15,640 nucleotides of DNA from an uncultured Neomegalonema sp. (GTDB lineage: Bacteria; Pseudomonadota; Alphaproteobacteria; Rhodobacterales; Rhodobacteraceae): NCBI GenBank assembly GCA_937958345.1, contig CALGNW010000136.1:1-15640 (forward strand), given 5' to 3'. The notes under the pieces are model-generated. The model was not told where the DNA came from. It saw only the letters and a list, made by a program, of their open reading frames with translations, and ran no database searches. Position 1 is the first letter of the stretch; every line of letters starts with the position of its first letter. Both the position numbers and the translations under genes were made by a program. Positions 7,305 through 14,516 of this stretch are shown here, in pieces.

Positions 7305-8864
7305 ATGCCCGATGCACCGATCGGCCACATCATCCGCAATGCCCGCCAACGCGCCGGCATGACACAGACGGCATTGGCTGACGCGATGGGCGTATCCGTC
7401 TCCTACGTCAATCTGGTGGAACACGACCGCCGCCGCCTGAAAGGCACGCGGTTGAATGACGTCACAAAAATACTCGGAATTGATTCGCAGGCGCTGGACG
7501 GAGAGACCGAGGGAAAATTGCTGGCTGATCTCGAAGCGGTGACGTCCGACCCCTCGGTGGCCGACCTGTCGCTTGACCGGGCACAGGTTCGGGCCCTCGT
7601 TACCCAGCATGAGCCATGGGCAAAGGCTCTGGTCGCTCTTTACAGGGCGGGCCAACGCGATCAGGGACTCATCGCCGCCTTTTCAGACCGCCTGAACCAC
7701 GATCCCGTGCTGAGCGATTCCATCCACGACATGCTCAATGCGTCGACGGCCATCCGTTCGGTGACAACGATCTATGACGAGGGGGGTGACATCCCCGCAG
7801 CCCAACGCGACCGTTTCGACCGAATTCTAAGCGAGGAAGCCGACCGTCTCGCCAGCGTCGCCCAATCCCTTGCCGGATTTTTTGAACGCGCCGAACGACC
7901 CGGCACATCGCTGACAGCCCCCGAAGAGGTCGACGAGTTTCTCTACGACCGCCGCAATTATTTTCCCGCCATCGAAGAAAAAATGGAGTGCGAGCGCGCC
8001 GCGATGGGAGACACCGTCATTCCGTCCTCCGGCGCACTCGTCTCTCGTCTTGAGAGTCTCGGGATTACGCTGAGGCGCTCGCCACTGCACGCTCTGCCGT
8101 CAGGGACACACCGTCTGACGCATTACGACAGATCAACGCTGATGCTGGGCGAGGGTCTGCCCCGATCGACCGAGCGGTTCGAGATCGCACGCCGCATCGC
8201 GGAAAAGTCGGCAACCGACATTATCGACGCAGAAATTGACAGCGGATCATACCTCACGAGTGATAATGCCAGAGACCGCGCGCGCCGAGCGTTATATGCC
8301 TACGCGGCGGCGGCTCTGCTCATGCCCTATGACGCCTTTCATGCCGCTGCCGAGACAAAACGGTACGACATCGACGCGCTGGCCATGGACTTTAATGCCT
8401 CGCCCGAACAGCTTTGCCACCGTTTTACCAGTCTGCGCCGCCCCGGATCAGAGGGTGTTCCCTTTGCATTTCTGAGGGCGAATGCTGCGGGGTATCTGAC
8501 CAAGCGGTTTCCGCTGCCCCGCCTGCCAATGCCCCGTTTCGGCGGCGCGTGTCCGCTATGGGCGGTTTATGCGGCGATGCAAACGCCGGACCTGCGCCAC
8601 AGACAGCTTGCCGAGTTTCCGAACGGCGACAGGTTTTTCATCCTCGCCCGCGCAACGCGCCCCGTTGCCAGCGGTTTCGGACAAACATTGCCGAGCTATT
8701 CGCTGATGCTTGCCTGTGATGCGCTGAACGCGGATCGCCTGGTGTATTCGGACGGGCTTGACCTTTCGTCCGCAGCACAGGCCGAACCGGTCGGGCCGAC
8801 CTGCCTGCTCTGCCCGCGCCAGAATTGCGCCCATCGCCAGGAACCCTCTGTGCGAGCCGGATGA
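7305..8864 (+). CDS. ScfR-family (short-chain fatty acyl-CoA, RamB/PccR-like) transcriptional regulator
   Basis: The protein has 519 residues. An XRE-type helix-turn-helix lies at about 6-60, with MTQTALADAMGVSVSYVNLVE at 19-39. A long helical segment and an ImmA/IrrE-like (M78) domain follow at about 150-310, then a DUF2083-type C-terminal region. The peptidase motif is degenerate: the segment RFEIARRIAE (291-300) lacks HExxH, so proteolysis is not expected. The C terminus has C416 and a C-x2-C-x4-C cluster (C500, C503, C508), a conserved-looking potential metal or Fe-S site. Family members RamB and PccR control acetate, glyoxylate and propionyl-CoA metabolism. The start is set by AAAGGG seven bases before ATG. 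It is divergent from the ABC transporter and 62 bases upstream of a receiver gene with which it may be co-transcribed. Family assignment is firm; ligand and targets are inferred. Confidence 0.87.
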   Translation: MPDAPIGHIIRNARQRAGMTQTALADAMGVSVSYVNLVEHDRRRLKGTRLNDVTKILGIDSQALDGETEGKLLADLEAVTSDPSVADLSLDRAQVRALVTQHEPWAKALVALYRAGQRDQGLIAAFSDRLNHDPVLSDSIHDMLNASTAIRSVTTIYDEGGDIPAAQRDRFDRILSEEADRLASVAQSLAGFFERAERPGTSLTAPEEVDEFLYDRRNYFPAIEEKMECERAAMGDTVIPSSGALVSRLESLGITLRRSPLHALPSGTHRLTHYDRSTLMLGEGLPRSTERFEIARRIAEKSATDIIDAEIDSGSYLTSDNARDRARRALYAYAAAALLMPYDAFHAAAETKRYDIDALAMDFNASPEQLCHRFTSLRRPGSEGVPFAFLRANAAGYLTKRFPLPRLPMPRFGGACPLWAVYAAMQTPDLRHRQLAEFPNGDRFFILARATRPVASGFGQTLPSYSLMLACDALNADRLVYSDGLDLSSAAQAEPVGPTCLLCPRQNCAHRQEPSVRAG

Positions 8865-8926
8865 ATGAACCTGTTTGACACGGCCTCAAAAGCCGCGAAA
8901 CTCGGATATTCGAAGGAGAGTACGCC

Positions 8927-9298
8927 GTGACCACAACCGTCCTGATTGCCGAGGATGAGCAAAACATCGCCGAGTCGCTGCGGTTCATCCTCGAACGTGC
9001 CGGCTGTATCGTGCGTCACGCAGCGGATGGCGAGACCGCGCTCGCCGAGGCGCGAGCCGACAAGCCCGATGTGCTGGTGCTGGATGTGATGCTTCCGTCG
9101 CTGAACGGCTTTGATGTGCTGAAGACAATACGGTCCGAGCCCGTCTTACAGAAAATTGCCGTGCTGGTTCTGACGGCCAAGGGCCAGTCCCAGGACCGCC
9201 AGACCGCCGATGCGCTGGGCGCGGATGCCTTTATGACCAAGCCCTTTGACAACGCGGCGATTGTCGCAGAGGTCCTTCGTCTCGGTTCGCAGACGTAA
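8927..9298 (+). CDS. Stand-alone response regulator receiver (CheY-like, no output domain)
   Basis: The protein has 123 residues consisting of one receiver domain. Acidic residues D10/E11, the phospho-accepting D53 in VLVLDVMLPSLNG, T83 and K105 in MTKPF are all present, so it should be phosphorylatable. There is no DNA-binding or enzymatic output. The start is GTG, chosen because AAGGAGAG (8913-8920) lies six bases upstream. The stop overlaps the next start by one base (TAATG). The likely phosphodonor is the SLC5-fused kinase two genes downstream. It may act by protein-protein contact, as a phosphate sink, or as a relay intermediate. Confidence 0.92.
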   Translation: MTTTVLIAEDEQNIAESLRFILERAGCIVRHAADGETALAEARADKPDVLVLDVMLPSLNGFDVLKTIRSEPVLQKIAVLVLTAKGQSQDRQTADALGADAFMTKPFDNAAIVAEVLRLGSQT

Positions 9299-9528
9299 TG
9301 GCGGATAACCGCCCTTCGAAACGCCTGATCGACGTCGCCATCATCGCGCCGGTTATGGGATTGATCCTGCTGATCCCTCCCGTGATCGGATTGTTCGCGA
9401 CCGATGCCACCGTATTCGGCGCACCGCTGATCCTTGTGTATCTCTTCTCTGTCTGGCTGTTCCTGATTGCCACTGCCGCAGTTCTGGCGCGCCGGTTGGC
9501 CCGTGCCGACAAAGACGAAGCCCGATGA
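9298..9528 (+). CDS. Small two-helix membrane protein, probable subunit of the SLC5-histidine kinase
   Basis: The protein has 76 residues. After a basic N terminus (about residues 1-10) come two hydrophobic segments, about 13-34 and 40-63, then a charged tail ARRLARADKDEAR. This predicts both ends in the cytoplasm. The gene is squeezed between the receiver (one-base overlap) and the kinase (ATGA, four-base overlap), so the three should be made together. Small two-helix proteins encoded just before SLC5 transporters are a recurring theme: YjcH before ActP and YhdT before PanF. By analogy it may assist or modulate the transporter half of the kinase. I do not recognise a specific family; the accessory role is inference. 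Confidence 0.75.
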   Translation: MADNRPSKRLIDVAIIAPVMGLILLIPPVIGLFATDATVFGAPLILVYLFSVWLFLIATAAVLARRLARADKDEAR

Positions 9529-12233
9529 ACGCGCTAAACGTCGTCATTCTCGCGGCTCTCGGCTATGCGGTCCTGCTTTTTCTGGTGGCGTTTATCGGCG
9601 ACCGCAGCACGCGCTCCGGCTGGCTCCGCTCGCCGGTCGTCTACACGCTGTCGATCTCGGTCTACTGCACAAGCTGGACGTTCTACGGCGCGGTCGGGTC
9701 GGCGGCCCGCAACGGGCTGGAGTTCGCGACAATCTACATCGGGCCGACGCTTGTCTTTCTCGGGTTTTATACCGTGCTGCGAAAGCTGTTGCGGATCCGG
9801 CGCGAGAATAACATTACGTCGATTGCCGATTTTATCTCGGCCCGATACGGCAAGAGCGATTTGGTCGCCGCGACCGTGACCCTTATCGCTGTGGCAGGGG
9901 CCGCGCCTTATATCGCCCTGCAACTCAAGGCGATCACAACCAGCTTTCAGGTTATCGGAGGCTCGCCCGATACCGTCGGATCCGATCCGGTCACCGCCCT
10001 ATGGATTGCGGCGGGGCTGGCGCTGTTCACGATCATCTTCGGCACGCGCAGCATTGACGCGAACGAACGGCATTACGGTGTCGTCGCGGCCATCGCCGTC
10101 GAGGCTGTTGTCAAACTGGTTGCCCTTATCGGCGTCGGCCTTATCGCGGTCTATCAGGTTGCCGACGGCCCGCAGGATATTATGAACCGTATCGCCGAGA
10201 CAATGCCGCCACCCGAGGACGGGTTCGGCGTGCGCTGGATCGGCCTCATAATCCTGTCGGGAACAGCGGTGCTGTGTCTGCCGCGTCAGTTTCAGGTGAC
10301 CGTGGTCGAGAATGTCGAGGAGCGTCACCTTTTTACCGCCGCATGGCTGTTTCCGCTTTATCTGTTTTTGATGAGCCTCTTTATTCTGCCCATCGCGGCG
10401 GTCGGCGCAACGACATTGCCCGCAGGATCAAACCCCGACTTGTTTGTCCTCACCATGCCGCTTGCAGCGGGACGGGACGACATCGCCCTGCTTGCCTTTC
10501 TCGGCGGATTTTCATCGGCGACGTCCATGGTCATCGTTTCGTGCATAGCACTGTCAACGATGATCTCGAACCATATCGTCATGCCGCTGACCTTGCGGCG
10601 GACAGCCGGAACCGGCGCGCGCGGCGACGTTCGGGCTTTGCTGCTGAAAAGCCGCCGCATCGCGATCTGCGGTATTTTATTTGTCGGCTTTCTCTATCTT
10701 GAGTTCGGCCCGCAAAGCGCGGGGCTTGCCTCGATCGGACTGGTTGCGTTTCTGGGCGTTGCGCAAGTGTTGCCTGCCTTGCTCGGCGCGCTGTTCTGGC
10801 CGCGGGCAAACCGGCGCGGAGCGATGCTGGGGCTGGCGGTCGGGTTTGCGATCTGGACCTACACGCTGTTGCTGCCCGGTTTGCTCGCGGACGCCGGATG
10901 GTGGCAGCGCGTGACGGATGCCGGCCCGTTCGGCATCGAGGCATTGCGTCCCGGTTCGTTATTCGGCCTGCCCGGCTCTGATCCGCTGATGCACGCCATG
11001 TTCTGGAGCCTTAGCGCGAATATTCTGTTTTTCGTGCTTGGCTCTCTCAGCCGCGACCTCAGCCCCCTCGAACAGCTGCAAAGCACATTATTCGTTGATG
11101 CCTTTGAAACGGGACAGGGCGGGCGGCATCTGGTTGGCAGAACGGCCTCGGCGGATACGCTCTTCGATCTGGCACAGCGTGTTATGGGCCCGAACCGCGC
11201 CTACGGTATCTTTCAAAACTATGCGCGCTCAAACAATAACGGCGCGGAGTTTCCGGTCCCCGACGACGCGTTTATCAATCACCTCGAAAGACGGATGGCC
11301 GCCAGCGTCGGCGCAGCATCTGCCCGCGCTATGATCTCGCGCGTCGCGGGCGGCGAGCGGATCAGCCTTGATGAGTTGGTCAAGATCGCAGACGAAACAG
11401 CCCGGCTGATGGAATACTCGACCCGGATCGAACAGAAGTCACACGAGTTGGAGGAAACCGCCTCCAAATTGCAAAGCGCCAACCAACGGCTGGTTCAGAT
11501 TGACGCCCAGAAGGACGAATTTCTCAGTCAGGTAAGCCACGAGCTGCGGACTCCGATGACGTCAATCAGGTCATTTTCGGAAATACTGGCGCAGAACGAT
11601 CGTATTGATGACGATAAGTCACGGTATTTTCTGGATATTATCCACAACGAGAGCGTCCGCCTGACCCGCCTTCTTGATGAAATCCTTGATATCGGTGTTG
11701 TCGAGCGCGGCGACGATCTACCAGTTTCACAAATCGACCCGAGCAACGCGCTGCGGCGAGCGGTCGATGCGTGTCGTGGACTGGCGGCAACCGCGAATGT
11801 CGATTTGATTGAGTCAATCGACAATACGCAATCTATAGTTGTTGCAAATCAGGACAGGCTTACCCAAGTTTTCATCAACATCATTTCGAATGCGATAAAA
11901 TACAACGACGCCGATGCCCCGAAAATAGAAATCACTGCGGGCGTGGATACCGCACACTACCGCGTGAGCGTTCACGACAATGGCGCGGGAATATCCGAGG
12001 CAGACGCAACGATGATCTTTGACAAGTTCTCGCGCGGATCGAAGCCCACCAACGAAAAAGGTGCGGGCCTTGGTCTGTCGATCAGCCGCACGATCGCGCG
12101 TAAATTCGGCGGCGATGTTCTGCTAATACCCACGGCGGGCGCGGGTACGCGATTTGATATTATCCTGCCACTCGGATCATCAGAGGGATCACAGACCGAA
12201 CCGCTCGCAAAGCCCGTCCAGCTGCTCCAGTGA
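9525..12233 (+). CDS. SLC5 sodium/solute symporter-STAC-histidine kinase fusion (CbrA/CrbS-like sensor kinase)
   Basis: The protein has 902 residues. Residues about 1-510 form a multi-helix SLC5 domain opening with the hallmark VYCTSWTFYGAVG (46-58). It also contains GGFSSATSMVIVS (327-339), which resembles the sodium-site helix of this family. Residues about 540-625 fit a STAC domain linker. A coiled segment (630-660) leads to the HisKA domain with SHELRTP and phospho-acceptor H672. The catalytic domain has N-box NIISNAIKYN (785-794), G1 DNGAG (818-822), F-box FDKFSRG (832-838) and G2 GAGLGLS (846-852). No PAS domain is visible, unlike many CrbS/CbrA relatives. The protein probably senses, and may import, a small solute such as a short-chain carboxylate or amino acid. 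Its 3' end overlaps parB, on the other strand, by 45 bases. Confidence 0.92.
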   Translation: MNALNVVILAALGYAVLLFLVAFIGDRSTRSGWLRSPVVYTLSISVYCTSWTFYGAVGSAARNGLEFATIYIGPTLVFLGFYTVLRKLLRIRRENNITSIADFISARYGKSDLVAATVTLIAVAGAAPYIALQLKAITTSFQVIGGSPDTVGSDPVTALWIAAGLALFTIIFGTRSIDANERHYGVVAAIAVEAVVKLVALIGVGLIAVYQVADGPQDIMNRIAETMPPPEDGFGVRWIGLIILSGTAVLCLPRQFQVTVVENVEERHLFTAAWLFPLYLFLMSLFILPIAAVGATTLPAGSNPDLFVLTMPLAAGRDDIALLAFLGGFSSATSMVIVSCIALSTMISNHIVMPLTLRRTAGTGARGDVRALLLKSRRIAICGILFVGFLYLEFGPQSAGLASIGLVAFLGVAQVLPALLGALFWPRANRRGAMLGLAVGFAIWTYTLLLPGLLADAGWWQRVTDAGPFGIEALRPGSLFGLPGSDPLMHAMFWSLSANILFFVLGSLSRDLSPLEQLQSTLFVDAFETGQGGRHLVGRTASADTLFDLAQRVMGPNRAYGIFQNYARSNNNGAEFPVPDDAFINHLERRMAASVGAASARAMISRVAGGERISLDELVKIADETARLMEYSTRIEQKSHELEETASKLQSANQRLVQIDAQKDEFLSQVSHELRTPMTSIRSFSEILAQNDRIDDDKSRYFLDIIHNESVRLTRLLDEILDIGVVERGDDLPVSQIDPSNALRRAVDACRGLAATANVDLIESIDNTQSIVVANQDRLTQVFINIISNAIKYNDADAPKIEITAGVDTAHYRVSVHDNGAGISEADATMIFDKFSRGSKPTNEKGAGLGLSISRTIARKFGGDVLLIPTAGAGTRFDIILPLGSSEGSQTEPLAKPVQLLQ

Positions 12234-13082
12234 TGTATAGCTGATCCGCAGTTCGCCGCCTTCGCCGTTATGATCCAACGTAACCTTTGCACCAAGAGCC
12301 GCGCTGAGGTCGGCTTCAAGGGCCGCGGTATTCGCATCGTAGGGTTGGGCAATTTTACCGGCCTTGGGCTTTTTCGCTTTCGCCTTTGACTTTGTATCGC
12401 CGCCCGCCAGCTTTTCCGCCTCCCGCACAGTCAGGCCGCGTTTGACAATCTCGTCCGCCATCGCATCCGCATCCGGCTTGCCGATCAAGGCTCTTGCATG
12501 GCCCATCGACAAATCACCCGCACGCAAATACTCAAGCGTCGCCTTCGGCAATTTAAGCAGCCGGGTCATGTTGGCGATGTGACTGCGGGATTTCCCGATC
12601 ACCTGCGCAAGCTGGTCTTGCGTGTAATCATGGTGGTCGAGCAGATGGACATAGCCCTCGGATTCCTCCACAGGGTTGAGGTCCGACCGCTGTACGTTTT
12701 CGATAATCGCGACCTCCAACGCCTCCGCATCGGAAAAGTCGCGGACAATAATCGGAACATCATGGAGGGCGGCCCGTTGGGCAGCACGCCACCTGCGTTC
12801 GCCCGCGATGATTTCATAGCCGTCGGGATTTCTGGGATTATGCCGGACGAGGATAGGCTGAAGCAGACCCTTTTCCTTGATGGATGCCGTCAGGGCCTCA
12901 AGGTCATCTTCATTGAATGTCTTGCGCGGCTGATCTGGGTTCGCCTCAAGATGCGAAATCGGAGCAATGGCCGTCGAACCGGGCGACAGGTCGTTCTGTT
13001 TGATTTCATCGACCGGATCATCCGCCAGCAATGCCGACAGACCCCGTCCCAGTTGTTTGCGTGAACGCAGCACTTCATTCAT
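12189..13082 (-). CDS. parB: Chromosome partitioning protein ParB
   Basis: The protein has 297 residues. The N terminus QLGRGLSALLAD (10-21) is the region that contacts ParA. The CTPase/ParB domain has GERRWRAA (94-101) and ENVQRSDLNPVEE (128-140). A helix-turn-helix lies near 154-176 (TQDQLAQVIGKSRSHIAN), a lysine/alanine-rich linker at 229-243, and the C-terminal dimerisation domain at about 250-297. ParB loads at parS and spreads as a CTP-dependent clamp to segregate origins. TAGGAGA lies six bases before the ATG. It follows parA by 16 bases. The stop lies inside the end of the oppositely oriented sensor kinase gene, yet the C terminus has normal family character, so the overlap is real. 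Confidence 0.96.
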   Translation of the reverse strand: MNEVLRSRKQLGRGLSALLADDPVDEIKQNDLSPGSTAIAPISHLEANPDQPRKTFNEDDLEALTASIKEKGLLQPILVRHNPRNPDGYEIIAGERRWRAAQRAALHDVPIIVRDFSDAEALEVAIIENVQRSDLNPVEESEGYVHLLDHHDYTQDQLAQVIGKSRSHIANMTRLLKLPKATLEYLRAGDLSMGHARALIGKPDADAMADEIVKRGLTVREAEKLAGGDTKSKAKAKKPKAGKIAQPYDANTAALEADLSAALGAKVTLDHNGEGGELRISYTSLEQLDGLCERFGL

Positions 13083-13098
13083 GTCGGTCTCCTAAACT

Positions 13099-13905
13099 CT
13101 ACGCAGCCAGGGCGTCTTGTTCTCTGCGCAGCAACTCGCTGGCCAGATGGATATATGCCTGACTTCCGGCGCAGGAATGATCGTAAAGCAACGCGGGCTT
13201 ACCGTGCGACGGCGCTTCCGAAATTTTGACATTGCGCGGAATGATCGTCTTGTAAACCACGTCGCCCAGATACTCCCGCACATCATCCGCGACCTGCGCC
13301 GACAAATTATTCCGGTTATCGTACATGGTGAGAACGACGCCCTGAATATCCAGCGACGGATTGAGGGTCGATTTCACGCGCCGAACAGTTTTGATCAACT
13401 GACTCAACCCCTCCAGTGCATAGAACTCGCATTGAAGCGGCACGACGATGCCCGTCGATGCCACCATCGCATTTATCGTCACCATGCTGAGCGATGGCGG
13501 GCAATCTATCATGATATAGTCGTAGCGGTCATGCACAGGATTATCGCCCTGCGCCAAGGCATCAGCCAAACGGTGGGCCCGTCTCGGAATATCCGCCAGA
13601 TCCAGATCCGCGCCGGACAAATCTTCGGAGGCCGGGCACAGGTCCATACCCTTAACCGTCGTCGGCAAGATCGCGTCCGAAAGGCTCACCTCGTCGATCA
13701 TCACGTGATAACTCGTGTACTCGCGGTCCTCGGCATAGACACCGAGGCCGGTGCTCGCATTGCCCTGTGCATCAAGGTCAATCAAAAGGACTTTCTTTCC
13801 GACAGCGGCCAGAGCCGTACCGAGGTTTACCGTCGTTGTCGTCTTTCCGACGCCGCCTTTCTGGTTCGCGACCGCGAAAATCCGTGCATTAGAGGCGTTG
13901 GTCAT
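13099..13905 (-). CDS. parA: Chromosome partitioning ATPase ParA (Soj)
   Basis: The protein has 268 residues, typical of chromosomal ParA without an N-terminal DNA-binding extension. The deviant Walker A motif is KGGVGKTTT (16-24) with the signature lysine K16. The A' motif is LLIDLDAQGNAS (40-51) and Walker B is YIMIDCPPSL (around 130-139). It forms nucleotide-bound dimers on the nucleoid and moves ParB-parS complexes. The ATG overlaps the rsmG stop by four bases (ATGA), and parB follows after 16 bases with its own ribosome-binding site. Confidence 0.96.
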   Translation of the reverse strand: MTNASNARIFAVANQKGGVGKTTTTVNLGTALAAVGKKVLLIDLDAQGNASTGLGVYAEDREYTSYHVMIDEVSLSDAILPTTVKGMDLCPASEDLSGADLDLADIPRRAHRLADALAQGDNPVHDRYDYIMIDCPPSLSMVTINAMVASTGIVVPLQCEFYALEGLSQLIKTVRRVKSTLNPSLDIQGVVLTMYDNRNNLSAQVADDVREYLGDVVYKTIIPRNVKISEAPSHGKPALLYDHSCAGSQAYIHLASELLRREQDALAA

Positions 13906-14516
13906 GTGTCGGTTCTCCGGGAGAAGTCTGTGATCGACAGGATTGATCCGCGCGGATCGACAACACTGTCGTGCTTCGTGTGCGTTATATGCCAGAGCCG
14001 ATTTGCTTCGGTCAATTCGTTCTCGACGTTTTCGCCTTTAAGAAAAAGTGCAATACCGTTCGGCCCCAGCAATGGCTGCGCAAAGGCCAGCAAATCCGTC
14101 AAAGGGGCGAGGGCGCGGGCAGAGACAATATCGGCCTTTTGTTCAACGTCTTCGACCCGTTCGCTAAGCACCGAAACGGTTAATCCGCACGCACGCGCCG
14201 TCTCGGATAGAAAGACCGATTTGCGTCGATCACTTTCGATCAGTGTGACTGAAATATCCGGGCGCAGTACGGCGATCACCAATCCCGGAAACCCTGCGCC
14301 CGACCCGAGGTCGATCCACGTCTTGGTCCCGGCAGGGACATGATCAAGGATTTGCGCCGAGTCGAGGAAATGTCGCGTCCACACGGCATCGAGCGTCGGT
14401 TTTGCGACCAGATTGATCGCGCGGTTCCATTTGATCAGCCGCGCGGCGTATTCGTCCAGCCGCTCGAGTGTTTCACGTGAAACATCTGTCTTCTGCGCGA
14501 AGATTTCACGCGTCAC
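13902..14516 (-). CDS. rsmG: 16S rRNA (guanine527-N7)-methyltransferase RsmG (GidB)
   Basis: The protein has 204 residues, normal for RsmG. The SAM-binding motif is WIDLGSGAGFPGLVIA (67-82), followed by LIESDRRKSVFL (92-103). The substrate-facing N-terminal pattern LIKWNRAINLVA (27-38) is also conserved. It methylates G527 of 16S rRNA in the 530 loop. The start is GTG (14514-14516), overlapping the mnmG stop as GTGA. Codons 11-16 (DVSRET) are encoded by a perfect parS site, so this stretch serves both protein and segregation. Confidence 0.95.
   Translation of the reverse strand: MTREIFAQKTDVSRETLERLDEYAARLIKWNRAINLVAKPTLDAVWTRHFLDSAQILDHVPAGTKTWIDLGSGAGFPGLVIAVLRPDISVTLIESDRRKSVFLSETARACGLTVSVLSERVEDVEQKADIVSARALAPLTDLLAFAQPLLGPNGIALFLKGENVENELTEANRLWHITHTKHDSVVDPRGSILSITDFSRRTDT
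14469..14484. other. parS site inside rsmG
   Basis: TGTTTCACGTGAAACA is a perfect match to the 16-base parS palindrome bound by ParB. It lies near the 5' end of rsmG, about 1.4 kb upstream of the parB start. Confidence 0.97.

Noticed and set aside
8875..8880. TTGACA resembling a -35 element before the receiver gene
   Set aside because: No acceptable -10 element lies 16-18 bases downstream. Co-transcription with the ScfR gene is at least as likely.
13117..14343. Plus-strand open frame of 408 codons opposite parA and rsmG
   Set aside because: It is antisense to two conserved housekeeping genes and has no recognisable features.
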